Origin: Nocardioides sp. Soil774
GTDB lineage: Bacteria; Actinomycetota; Actinomycetes; Propionibacteriales; Nocardioidaceae
DNA: 64,000 nucleotides
Assembly (NCBI RefSeq): GCF_001428125.1
Contig: NZ_LMSM01000010.1
Location: 219,524 to 283,523, forward strand
Direction: 5' to 3'
The position numbers were made by a program, and so were the translations under genes. Position 1 is the first letter of the stretch. Each line of letters begins with the position of its first letter. Below, one piece after another: positions 8,487 to 16,906 of the stretch. The notes beneath the pieces are model-generated. The model did not search any database and was not told the origin of the DNA. It was given only the letters and a program-made list of their open reading frames with translations.

Positions 8487-11437
8487 GCGTCCACAACGAG
8501 GCGGCCTTCGAGTCAAACATCGAGGCACACCTCACCAGCGACGGCTGGCTCAAGCTCGACCCGAAGTCCTACGACAAGCAGCTCGGACTGTTCGGCGCGG
8601 AGCTCGTGGGGTACGTGCAGGACTCCCAGCCCAAGGAGTGGGAGCAGCTGGTCGCTCGGCACGGCGGTGAGCAGATGGCGACGTCCAAGTTCCTCAAGGT
8701 CGTGGCCGACGCGATTGACCACCGCGGCACGATCAGCGTCCTGCGGGGGACGGTGAAGGACTCCGGCGTCACCGTGCGGATGTGCTGGTCGAGGCCGGCC
8801 AACAACCTGACCCCCGAGCTTGCCGAGCGCTACGCGGCCAATCGGTGCGGCGTCGTGCGGCAGTTGCACCACTCGGAGTCCAACCCGGGCGACTCGCTCG
8901 ACCTGGCACTGGTGGTCAACGGGATCCCGGTGGCGACAGCGGAGCTGAAGAACCCGCTCACGCATCAGACGATCGAGCACGCGATGGCGCAGTACCGCAC
9001 GGATCGCAACCCGCACGACTTGATCTTCGCCAAGCGCACGCTCGTGCACTTCGCGGTGGACCCGCACCGGGTCGCGATGACGACCAAGCTGGACCGCGAG
9101 CAGACCAGGTTCCTCCCCTTCAACACCGGCTCCAACGGGCCGGGGCGGCCCGGCGCGGCCGGAAACCCGGCCGGCAACGGCTACCAGACGGCGTACCTGT
9201 GGGAGCAGGTCTGGCAGCGCGACGCCTGGCTCGACCTGATGCACTCGTTCGTGCACGCCCACGACGGCGGCACGCTGTTCCCGCGTTTCCACCAGTGGCA
9301 CGCGGTGCGCACGATCCTGTCGGCGACGACGGCCGACGGCCCGGGCGCCGATCGTCTCGTGCAGCACTCGGCCGGTTCGGGCAAGTCCAACACGATCGCC
9401 TGGACGGCTCACTCGTTGTCGCGTCTGCATGGCGACGACGACGCGCCGATCTTCGACAAGGTCGTCGTGATCACCGATCGCCGCGTGCTCGACCGACAGC
9501 TCCAGGAGACCGTGGCAGGTCTCGACCACACGCCGGGCACGATCGTCCGGGTCGACCAGCACTCCAGCCAGCTCAAGGAGGCGCTCGAGGGCAACGCCGC
9601 GCGCGTCATCATCACCACTCTCCAGAAGTTCCCCGTCATCGCGGAGACGGCGAACGCCGTGATGGGTCGCCGGTTCGCCGTCATCGTGGACGAGGCCCAC
9701 TCGTCGACGACAGGGGATGCGGTCAAGAAGCTCAAGAAGGTGCTCGGGGGCGGGCTCGCCGAGGCTGAGGCGGCCGAGGAGGAGACCGAGACCGCGCCAG
9801 AGGAGGACGCGCTGCTGGCGAGCGCTCGGGCGCGCGGAAAGCAGCAGAACCTGTCCTTCTTCGCCTTCACCGCCACACCCAAGCCGAAGACCCTGGAGAC
9901 GTTCGGGCACCTGGACGCCGACGGGCACAAGCGGCCCTTCCACACGTACTCGATGCGTCAGGCCATCGACGAGGGCTTCATCCTCGACGTCCTGGCCAGC
10001 TACACGACGTACTCGACCTACTACAAGCTCGCCAACTCGCACCCGAAGAACGACCCCGAGATGGACGCGGGAAAGGCCAAGGCGGCGCTGGCCCGCTTCG
10101 TGTCGCTGCATCCCTACCAGCTCGAGGCGAAGGCCGAAGTGATCGTCGAGCACTTCCGCCAGAAGACCGCGGCGAAGCTCGACGGCAACGCGAAGGCGAT
10201 GGTGGTGACGCGCTCCCGACTGCACGCCGTGCGCACCAAGCAGGCACTCGACTCCTACATCGAGCGCAAGGGCTACGACCAGGGCAGCGCAGCGCTCCGA
10301 GTCCTGGTCGCATTCTCGGGGACCGTGTCCGATCCCGAAGCCCCCGACCTGGAGTTCACTGAAGCGGGCATGAACGGATTCGGCGAGGGGCAACTGCCGA
10401 CGAGGTTCCGCGAGGACGGGTACCAGGTCCTGGTGGTGGCCGAGAAGTACCAGACCGGCTTCGACGAGCCCTTGCTCCACACGATGTACGTCGACAAGAA
10501 GCTGGCCGGGGTGAAGGCGGTGCAGACGCTGTCACGCCTGAACCGCACCCACCCGGGCAAGGAGGACACCTTCGTCCTCGACTTCGCCAACAGCGCCGAG
10601 GAGATCCAGGACGCGTTCGAGCCGTTCTACGAGGAGTCGTTCGCGGCCCCCACGGATCCGAACGTCCTCTACACAATGGAGCACGACCTGCTCGCCGCCG
10701 GAGTCTTGTCGTCAGCGGAGATGGCTGCAGCCGTAGCAGCGCTGCTGTCCGAAGACCCGACCCAGCAGTCGGTGATCTACGACAACCTCACATCGGCCGT
10801 GGGTCGGTTCGCTCAGCTCGACGAGGAAGCGGCGGACGAGTTCCGCTCCACGCTCAACGGCTACTGCCGTGCGTACGCCTTCGTCGCGCAGGTGATGCCA
10901 TGGACCGATCCCGATCTCGAGCGGCTCTTCCTCTACGGCAAGGCACTGCTCACCGAGCTGCCGACGGGCGACACCGACCCCATGCCCCAGCTCAGCAAGT
11001 CAGTGCAGCTCACGCACCTGCGGATGTCGGTGTCGGGCGATCACGCGATCGAGCTGACGGCTGCCGACGAGGCGGGGGTCGCGCTCCCCGGCGAGGGGAA
11101 GGGCAAGCAGGTCGAGCCGATCCTCGACAAGCTCTCCGCGCTCATCTCTGCAATGAACGAGAAGTACGGCGCCGACCTGGGTGACGCCGACAAGGTCTGG
11201 GTGGACCAGCAGTGGGTGGTCGTCAAGGACGACGATGAGATGCGGGACGTCGCCCTGCACAACGACCGCAGCCAGTACGAGCTGGTGCTGGCCGAGAAGA
11301 TCAAGCAGTTCCTGGTGGAGCGGCACGACAAGAACGGGCATCTCTTCGACCTGTTCTTCGCCAATCCGGACTTCCAGACCATGATGCTCAGCTATCTCGC
11401 TGGCACCTACGACGAGTTCCGGTCCGAGGCCGGATAA
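8483..11437 (+). CDS. hsdR: Type I restriction endonuclease subunit R
   Basis: ATP-dependent translocase/nuclease subunit of 984 residues. The N-terminal PD-(D/E)xK nuclease is visible as DLALVVNG followed by E154-L-K156 in ATAELKNP. The SF2 motor follows, with Walker A GSGKS at 298-302 and DEAH at 403-406, then motif III in FFAFTATPKPKTLETFG. QVLVVAEKYQTGFDEPLL and QTLSRLNR mark helicase motifs V and VI. The C-terminal part is the helical region that docks on the methylase. ATG 8483 overlaps the hsdS stop, so M, S and R are translationally coupled in that order. All key residues are present, so the enzyme looks active. Confidence 0.94.
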   Translation: MSVHNEAAFESNIEAHLTSDGWLKLDPKSYDKQLGLFGAELVGYVQDSQPKEWEQLVARHGGEQMATSKFLKVVADAIDHRGTISVLRGTVKDSGVTVRMCWSRPANNLTPELAERYAANRCGVVRQLHHSESNPGDSLDLALVVNGIPVATAELKNPLTHQTIEHAMAQYRTDRNPHDLIFAKRTLVHFAVDPHRVAMTTKLDREQTRFLPFNTGSNGPGRPGAAGNPAGNGYQTAYLWEQVWQRDAWLDLMHSFVHAHDGGTLFPRFHQWHAVRTILSATTADGPGADRLVQHSAGSGKSNTIAWTAHSLSRLHGDDDAPIFDKVVVITDRRVLDRQLQETVAGLDHTPGTIVRVDQHSSQLKEALEGNAARVIITTLQKFPVIAETANAVMGRRFAVIVDEAHSSTTGDAVKKLKKVLGGGLAEAEAAEEETETAPEEDALLASARARGKQQNLSFFAFTATPKPKTLETFGHLDADGHKRPFHTYSMRQAIDEGFILDVLASYTTYSTYYKLANSHPKNDPEMDAGKAKAALARFVSLHPYQLEAKAEVIVEHFRQKTAAKLDGNAKAMVVTRSRLHAVRTKQALDSYIERKGYDQGSAALRVLVAFSGTVSDPEAPDLEFTEAGMNGFGEGQLPTRFREDGYQVLVVAEKYQTGFDEPLLHTMYVDKKLAGVKAVQTLSRLNRTHPGKEDTFVLDFANSAEEIQDAFEPFYEESFAAPTDPNVLYTMEHDLLAAGVLSSAEMAAAVAALLSEDPTQQSVIYDNLTSAVGRFAQLDEEAADEFRSTLNGYCRAYAFVAQVMPWTDPDLERLFLYGKALLTELPTGDTDPMPQLSKSVQLTHLRMSVSGDHAIELTAADEAGVALPGEGKGKQVEPILDKLSALISAMNEKYGADLGDADKVWVDQQWVVVKDDDEMRDVALHNDRSQYELVLAEKIKQFLVERHDKNGHLFDLFFANPDFQTMMLSYLAGTYDEFRSEAG

Positions 11438-11452
11438 ACGGGGGATCGCACC

Positions 11453-13153
11453 ATGACATCGTTCGACACGGACAAGAAACACCTCACCTTTCTGCTCGAC
11501 CAGATCGACAACCGCGACCTCGCGCTGCCCGACTTCCAGCGTGACTTCGTGTGGAAGCCGGGGGAGACGCGGGAGCTGGTGCGATCCGTCATGCAGTCCT
11601 TCCCAGCAGGAACGATCCTGTTGATGCAGGGAGGTGCCAAGCACTTCAAACCGAGACCGTTCTCCGAGGCGGCGGCACTCACTGGAGTCGAGCCCTCCTT
11701 CTTGGCCCTCGATGGGCAGCAGCGACTGACGTCGCTGAGCTTGGCCTTCAGTGGGCGGGGGGACTACCGCTACTTCCTGCATATCCAGGAATTGCTGGAC
11801 GGAGAGGACCTGGACGAAGCGATCGAGGTGTACCACCACTCGCGTCAGGGGGCGTGGCGCGACATCAAGGGCCAAGCGCGAGACCTCGCACTGCCGATGT
11901 CGCGACTGCGTGACTTCGCGAACTGGCGCGACGATGTGATCGACGAGCGTGAGCTGCTGTTCCCCACCGAGGACAGCAAGGACCTCAAGCGCAAGCTGAA
12001 CGAAATCGAGACGACGTACATTGCTCCGGTCCTGCAGTATCAGTTCCCGGTCACGACACTGAACCGGCACACGAGCCTCGACGCCGTATGCACGATTTTC
12101 GAGACGTTGAACCGAACCGGCGTGAAGCTCAGCGTTTTTGACCTGCTGGTGGCGCGAGGTTATGCCCAAGGAGTCGAGCTGCGCGGCCTGCTGGAGCAGG
12201 CGCGCGCGGACCACCCGATCCTGGACGAGTTCAGCATCGACCCGTATTACCTGCTCCAGGTGGTCGCGGTGTGGGTGCGGGGCAACCCCACGCGGAGCAC
12301 CGTCCTGGGACTCGACGTGAAGAACGACGTCGAGCCCCGCTGGGACGAGGCGGCGAGCAACATCGGTGCGGTGCTGCACATGCTTCAGGCGGAGTGCGGG
12401 GTCCTGACCAAGAAGTACTTTCCCTATCGCACGATGCTTCTGACCCTTGCCGCTGCGTGGTCGGAGGTGACGGCCGTGACCGGACCCGAGGTGGCGGCGC
12501 GTCGCGACAAGCTCAAGCGCTGGTTCTGGTGCGCGACGTTCGCTCAACGCTACGAGACTCAGGGCAACAGCCGGACGTCCAACGACGTCCCCGAGCTGCG
12601 GGCGTGGCTGACCGGCGCGGGTGGTGCACCTGAGGTCGTCAACGATGGCGAGCTGCGAACCTTCCGTGCGGTGAATAACAACACCCAGGCCCTGTACTCG
12701 GCGGCGATCGCCCTGTCCCTCCGGAACCACCCCCTCGACTTCCACCAAGGGAAGCCGCTCACGGCCACGCGGATCGTCGCGGACCAGATCGACGATCACC
12801 ACGTGTTCCCGCAGGCATACTTGGGCTCGGCGTATCCCAAGGCGCTCAAGGACTCGGTGCTGAACCGCACCCTCATCGATAGAGCCACCAACATCCGCAT
12901 CCAGCACAAGGCGCCATCGACGTATCTCGGTGACATGGAGAAGGCGCTGGGCGCGCAACTGCTGGAGAGGGTTCTGGAGAGCCACGGCCTGCCCGCGGAC
13001 GCTCAGGGTTCGCTGCTGTCGGACGACTTCGAGGCGTTCCTGACCTGGCGCGAGCAGCACCTGCACGAGCAGATCCGACTCGTGACCGGCTGGAGTGCGC
13101 CAGTGCCAGCCGCTACGGACTCATCTAGTTCTTCTGCGCGGGAAGGAGTTTGA
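11453..13153 (+). CDS. DUF262-DUF1524 (GmrSD/SspE-like) restriction protein
   Basis: Protein of 566 residues combining an N-terminal DUF262 (ParB/Srx-like nucleotidase fold) with a C-terminal DUF1524 HNH nuclease domain. The DUF262 hallmark DGQQR is at residues 87-91, after the LPDFQRDFVW entry motif near residue 25. The HNH signature DHHVFPQ lies at 448-454, followed by the NRTLID and N-x-R elements of the fold. The same architecture is used by GmrSD, SspE and BrxU, which use NTP or DNA-modification signals to restrict phage. It starts 15 nt after hsdR and is followed 2 nt later by a GIY-YIG gene, so it belongs to the restriction operon. No DNA phosphorothioation genes (dnd/ssp) are in the window. 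It may act as a type IV-like back-up nuclease; its target is unknown. Confidence 0.85.
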   Translation: MTSFDTDKKHLTFLLDQIDNRDLALPDFQRDFVWKPGETRELVRSVMQSFPAGTILLMQGGAKHFKPRPFSEAAALTGVEPSFLALDGQQRLTSLSLAFSGRGDYRYFLHIQELLDGEDLDEAIEVYHHSRQGAWRDIKGQARDLALPMSRLRDFANWRDDVIDERELLFPTEDSKDLKRKLNEIETTYIAPVLQYQFPVTTLNRHTSLDAVCTIFETLNRTGVKLSVFDLLVARGYAQGVELRGLLEQARADHPILDEFSIDPYYLLQVVAVWVRGNPTRSTVLGLDVKNDVEPRWDEAASNIGAVLHMLQAECGVLTKKYFPYRTMLLTLAAAWSEVTAVTGPEVAARRDKLKRWFWCATFAQRYETQGNSRTSNDVPELRAWLTGAGGAPEVVNDGELRTFRAVNNNTQALYSAAIALSLRNHPLDFHQGKPLTATRIVADQIDDHHVFPQAYLGSAYPKALKDSVLNRTLIDRATNIRIQHKAPSTYLGDMEKALGAQLLERVLESHGLPADAQGSLLSDDFEAFLTWREQHLHEQIRLVTGWSAPVPAATDSSSSSAREGV

Positions 13154-13155
13154 CG

Positions 13156-13785
13156 ATGCCCACCAAGAAGAAGCACCTCGTAGGTGCCTACGGGCTGTTC
13201 TGGGAGCGAGAACTTGTCGATTGGAATCCCGGACCAGGCAAGCAATGGCAGATGCTCGGAGCAATCGGGTCCAACCGCGGGACGCTGAAGGTCTGCGACT
13301 TCCGGAAGGCTCGAGGCATCTACATGCTGCTCAACGACTACGGACCGACCTACGTCGGGCTCGCTCGCGGGAAGCAGGGCTTCGGTCAACGCCTGCGTGT
13401 TCACACGCTGCCTCAGACCAAGCAGCCAAAGGAACTACGGCACGCGCCCAAGGACTGGACCCGTTTTTCGTGGTTCGCCTTCGACGACGTGACACCGAAC
13501 AGGGACGCCTACGACCCGTGGGTGTCCGTCGACCTGCGTGACGAGAACTCGCGAGCGATCACAGTCGATGGTGCGGTTCGTGAGCTCGAAGCACTCCTCA
13601 TTTCGGTGCTTGGCATCAAGGCGCAAAACCAGATGAGACCGCTGCAAGGGGAGCGCTGGCGCCAAGTCGTGAAGGAGGACTGCTACAAGGGCGGCGCGCT
13701 CACCAAGGTCGCGCCTCAGAGCCTGATCACCACTCCGTCGCTGGCACAGGCTTTGGTCGAACTGAGTCACGTACCGCGTGCCTGA
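13156..13785 (+). CDS. GIY-YIG nuclease-like protein
   Basis: Small protein of 209 residues with a GIY-YIG fold. The first strand motif is G-I-Y at 54-56 (ARGIYMLL), the second Y-V-G at 67-69. An arginine at 79 (GQRLRVH) fits the catalytic helix, Glu at 143/145 in RELEALLI fits the metal-binding acid, and Asn158 fits the final conserved residue. ATG 13156 sits 7 nt after an AAGGAG ribosome site that overlaps the end of the DUF262 gene, so the two are coupled. The stops of this gene and the convergent kinase gene touch in the palindrome TGATCA. I know no standard restriction subunit of this form; it may be a nuclease effector or regulator of the preceding DUF262 protein. Confidence 0.75.
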   Translation: MPTKKKHLVGAYGLFWERELVDWNPGPGKQWQMLGAIGSNRGTLKVCDFRKARGIYMLLNDYGPTYVGLARGKQGFGQRLRVHTLPQTKQPKELRHAPKDWTRFSWFAFDDVTPNRDAYDPWVSVDLRDENSRAITVDGAVRELEALLISVLGIKAQNQMRPLQGERWRQVVKEDCYKGGALTKVAPQSLITTPSLAQALVELSHVPRA

Positions 13786-14292
13786 TCATTGGATGCGCGG
13801 GACCTCGATCGCGGCAAGGCGCACGATCTCGCTCACGACGACCTCGAGCGGTCGGGTAGCGTCCACCGCCACGCCGTCCGGCACGTCCTCCTGCGTCTCG
13901 TGCACCCGCAGGACGAGCGCGCGCTGCTCCGGCGTCGCACCGAACTCGTCGGCCGGACGCTCGTCCAGCCGTCGCTCGAGCGTGGCCCGGTCGACCTGGA
14001 GGACGAGGACGCCGTCGAGGAGGTCGACGAAGCGGGCGTGGTTGCGCGAGCCGCCGCAGAAGAACGTGACCGGTTCGGAGCGGTCCCCGACGATGGCGCG
14101 CACCCGGTCGAGGTCCCAGATGTGGTTCTCGTGAGCGACGGTGCCGGTCGGAAGGCCGGTCACCGGGTCGCCCTGGTAGGCGAGGTCGGTGTCGCCGTTG
14201 ACGGCGTGGAAGCCGCGGCGCCGCAGCTCGTGGCACACGGACGTCTTTCCAGTCCCCGACACACCCTCGACCAGGAAGTTGCGCACACCCAT
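13786..14292 (-). CDS. Small P-loop kinase-like ATPase
   Basis: Cytoplasmic P-loop NTPase of 168 residues of the AAA_18/shikimate-kinase-like group. The Walker A motif is GVSGTGKTS at about residues 10-18, close to the ATG at 14292. An acidic D-T-D follows near residue 34, in the position of the substrate-binding or second metal ligand in small-molecule kinases. VTFFCGGSRNH near residue 75 is reminiscent of GXXX(N)H elements in nucleotide kinases. The substrate is unknown. It ends against the GIY-YIG gene with abutting stops and faces away from the ABC exporter genes. It is probably an ordinary chromosomal gene that marks the right border of the defence island. Confidence 0.7.
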   Translation of the reverse strand: MGVRNFLVEGVSGTGKTSVCHELRRRGFHAVNGDTDLAYQGDPVTGLPTGTVAHENHIWDLDRVRAIVGDRSEPVTFFCGGSRNHARFVDLLDGVLVLQVDRATLERRLDERPADEFGATPEQRALVLRVHETQEDVPDGVAVDATRPLEVVVSEIVRLAAIEVPRIQ

Positions 14293-14366
14293 CGCTCAAT
14301 CATGGCGCACCCGACTCATCCTCCCGACGGATCCGCTCCGCGGCAGTGCCCCCTAGCCTTCGGGAC

Positions 14367-15248
14367 ATGCTGGAGATCCGGGAGCTCACCAGGCGCTTCG
14401 GCGACCACACGGCCGTCGACCGCGTGTCGTTCGAGGTGCCCGACGGGTTGATGACCGGCTTCGTGGGCGCTAACGGGGCGGGGAAGACCACCACCATGCG
14501 GATGGTGATGGGCGTCCTCGGCATCGACGGGGGAGAGGTGCTGTGGCACGGCCGGCCGATCACGCGGCTCGACCGGCGCGCCTTCGGCTACATGCCGGAG
14601 GAGCGCGGCCTCTACCCCAAGCAGCCGGTGCTCGACCAGCTCGTCTACCTCGCCCAGCTCAAGGGCATGGCGCGGGCCGCGGCGCGCGCCCGCGTGCTCG
14701 AGCTGCTGGAGCGCTTCGGGCTCGCCGACCGTGCGCGCGACCACGTCGAGAAGCTCTCGCTGGGCAACCAGCAGCGGGCGCAGATCATCGCCTCCGTGCT
14801 GCCGACCCCGGCCGCGCTGGTGCTCGACGAGCCCTTCTCCGGGCTCGATCCGGTGGCGGTCGATTCCATGGTCGACCTGTTGCGCGAGCACACCCGCGAG
14901 GGCGTCCCGGTGCTGTTCTCGAGCCACCAGCTCGACCTCGTCGAGCGCGTGTGCGACCGGCTGGTCGTGCTGGCCCGCGGACGTTGCGTGGCCGCAGGGA
15001 CGGTCACGGAGCTGCGCGAGACGGGAGTGCCGCGGTTCCGCCTGGTCGTCGGCGGCGACGCCGGCTGGGTCCGCGACCAGCGCGGGCTCGCGGTGCTCGA
15101 CCTCGACGGCTCCACCGCCCTCGTGGAGGTGCGCGAGCCGGGCGCCGAGCAGCACGTCCTCGCCGAGGCCACCCGTCGCGGCGACGTGCACGAGTTCGTC
15201 CGGGTGCGCCCGGCCCTGAGCGAGATCTACCGGGAGGCCACCGCATGA
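14367..15248 (+). CDS. ABC-2 type exporter ATP-binding protein (NatA-like)
   Basis: ATPase subunit (293 residues) of a NatAB-type exporter. Walker A is GANGAGKTT near residue 36, the signature is LSLGNQQR, and Walker B LVLDEPFSGLD is followed by the switch histidine in SSHQLDLVE. The last 80 residues form the C-terminal domain typical of the NatA/DrrA group. The ATG at 14367 is chosen because TAGCCT at 14354-14359 lies 7 nt upstream and makes a leaderless promoter; the GTG at 14346 is upstream of that box. The stop overlaps the permease start in ATGA, so the two subunits are made together. The exported substrate is not evident; Na+ or a drug or lipid is possible. Confidence 0.88.
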   Translation: MLEIRELTRRFGDHTAVDRVSFEVPDGLMTGFVGANGAGKTTTMRMVMGVLGIDGGEVLWHGRPITRLDRRAFGYMPEERGLYPKQPVLDQLVYLAQLKGMARAAARARVLELLERFGLADRARDHVEKLSLGNQQRAQIIASVLPTPAALVLDEPFSGLDPVAVDSMVDLLREHTREGVPVLFSSHQLDLVERVCDRLVVLARGRCVAAGTVTELRETGVPRFRLVVGGDAGWVRDQRGLAVLDLDGSTALVEVREPGAEQHVLAEATRRGDVHEFVRVRPALSEIYREATA

Positions 15249-16426
15249 GCACGCTGCACAACCCCCGACGGGCCTGGCTGCTCGTCACGCGGCGCGAGCT
15301 CGTCTCCCGCATCACCGACCGGACCTTCCTCGTCGGCACGGTCCTGATGGTCGCGATGCTCGTCGGCTTCATCGGGTTCACCGCCTGGCAGGACGAGCGG
15401 ACCGACCGGGCCGTCCTCGGGGCGACGCCGGACGCGGTCGAGATGGCCCGGGCGATCACCGACGCCGCGCCGCAGGTCGACGACAAGCTCGCGGTGCGCA
15501 TGGTGGAGCTCGACGACGAATCAGCGGCCCGTGCCGCGCTCGAGGACGACGAGGTCGACGCCTGGCTGCACCCGGTCGACGGCGGCTGGGTGCTGACCTC
15601 GGAGTCGAGCGAGCAGGACGCGCTGACCGCGGCCGCGCGCGTCGTCGTACGCCAGGTGGTGGTGGCCGGCAACGCCGCGAGCGCCGGCACGACGATCGAG
15701 ACCCTCGAGGCGGGCAGCGCCGTCACGACCGACTTCCTGCGCGGCGACGCGGAGCGGGCTGCGGTGGCTGAGGCCGTCGGCTTCGTGTTCGTCTTCCTGT
15801 TCTATCTCGCCGCCCTGGTCTTCGGCATGCAGCTGGCCTCCTCGGTCATCGAGGAGAAGCAGAGCCGCATCGTGGAGATCATCGCCGCCGCCATCCCGCT
15901 GCGGCACCTGCTGGCCGGCAAGGTGCTGGGCAACACCGCGCTGGCGCTCCTCCAGCTACTGGTCTACCTCGTCGTCGGCCTCGTGGGGCTGTCCTTCACC
16001 TCCTACCGGTCCTACGTGCCGGAGCTGTCCGGGCCGGCCGTGTGGTTCCTCGCCTTCTTCCTGGCCGGCTTCATCGCGCTCGCCTGCCTGTGGGCCGTCG
16101 CCGGGTCGCTCGCCTCGCGCACCGAGGACCTGCAGGCCACCTCGACGCCGCTGACGATGCTGATGCTCGTGATGTTCTTCGGCGGCGTCTCGCTCGACGG
16201 GCGAGGGCAGGTCGTCGCCTCGTTCGTGCCCCCGGTGTCGGCCGTCGTGATGCCGAAGCGGATCCTCGCCGGTGGGGTCGAGTGGTGGGAGCCGCTGCTG
16301 GCGCTCGGCCTGCTCGCGGCGTTCGCGCTCGCCACGGTGTGGATCGGCGAGCGGCTCTACCGACGGGCGCTGCTCCAGACCGGTGGTCGGGTCAGCCTGC
16401 GGCAGGCGTGGTCCGCGGCTGAGTGA
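15245..16426 (+). CDS. ABC-2 type exporter permease (NatB-like)
   Basis: Membrane subunit (393 residues) partnering the upstream ATPase. It has one helix near residues 25-45, a large external loop of about 140 residues, then five helices in the C-terminal half starting near residue 175 (VGFVFVFLFYLAALVFGMQLA), the topology of the NatB/ABC2_membrane_3 family. The conserved VIEEKQSRIVEII segment between helices 2 and 3 is present. The start ATG overlaps the stop of the ATPase gene by 4 nt. Transcription runs towards the convergent VTT-domain gene; the 21-nt interval between them holds no obvious hairpin. Confidence 0.87.
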   Translation: MSTLHNPRRAWLLVTRRELVSRITDRTFLVGTVLMVAMLVGFIGFTAWQDERTDRAVLGATPDAVEMARAITDAAPQVDDKLAVRMVELDDESAARAALEDDEVDAWLHPVDGGWVLTSESSEQDALTAAARVVVRQVVVAGNAASAGTTIETLEAGSAVTTDFLRGDAERAAVAEAVGFVFVFLFYLAALVFGMQLASSVIEEKQSRIVEIIAAAIPLRHLLAGKVLGNTALALLQLLVYLVVGLVGLSFTSYRSYVPELSGPAVWFLAFFLAGFIALACLWAVAGSLASRTEDLQATSTPLTMLMLVMFFGGVSLDGRGQVVASFVPPVSAVVMPKRILAGGVEWWEPLLALGLLAAFALATVWIGERLYRRALLQTGGRVSLRQAWSAAE

Positions 16427-16447
16427 ACGTCCGGCTCGTGACCTGGC

Positions 16448-16906
16448 TCAGAAGAGGTGGAGCAGCGAGGTGGTGCCGCTCACCACGGCCCAGAACCGCA
16501 GGCCGCGACCGACGAGGCCGGTGAGGAAGAAGACCCAGAAGGGCACCCGCAGCATGCCGGCCAGCACGGCCGTGACGGCGTACGGCGGCACGCCGATGGC
16601 TGCGGAGACGAAGAGCAGGCCGGCGGTGAACCACGGCCGGCCCTCCGCCCGCTCGTGCCAGCGGCTCAGTGAGGCCTCCACCTTCGGCTTCTGCAGCTGG
16701 CGATGGACCCACGGGGCGCGGTCGAGGTTCATGCCGCCCCAGTACCAGAGGATCTTGCCGAGCATCTGCCCGACGGTGGCCGCGACCACCAGCGCGCCCA
16801 TCGCCTCCGGCGCCCGGCTGACGGCGACCGCGAGGATGGCCTCGATGTTGATCAGGGGGAGCAGGGCGGAGCCGATGGAGGCCCCCAGCACGCTCCAGAA
16901 CAGCAT
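16448..16906 (-). CDS. VTT/DedA-like small membrane protein
   Basis: Integral membrane protein of 152 residues with four or five hydrophobic segments and the pattern of the VTT (SNARE-associated/DedA-like) family: a re-entrant early segment (SVLGASIGSALLPLINIEA), GQMLGKILWYWGG in the middle and FLTGLVGRGLRF near the end. DedA/VTT proteins act in lipid transport or scrambling across the membrane. The start ATG shares one base with the stop of the upstream phosphatidyltransferase gene (TGATG), so the two are translated together. The pairing suggests a job in moving or making a phospholipid head-group product. The exact lipid is unknown. Confidence 0.7.
   Translation of the reverse strand: MLFWSVLGASIGSALLPLINIEAILAVAVSRAPEAMGALVVAATVGQMLGKILWYWGGMNLDRAPWVHRQLQKPKVEASLSRWHERAEGRPWFTAGLLFVSAAIGVPPYAVTAVLAGMLRVPFWVFFLTGLVGRGLRFWAVVSGTTSLLHLF

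Noticed and set aside
8513..10480. Long open frames opposite hsdR and many other genes
   Set aside because: They are antisense or off-frame shadows caused by high GC at third positions, with Arg/Ala/Gly-rich translations and no domain pattern.
11453..13153. Phosphorothioation-dependent SspE system
   Set aside because: Architecture is SspE-like, but no dnd or ssp modification genes are in the window; the coupling is to hsdR, so only the general DUF262-DUF1524 call is kept.
13786..14292. Kinase gene as part of the defence operon
   Set aside because: It is on the opposite strand and ends against the GIY-YIG gene, so it cannot be co-transcribed with the island.
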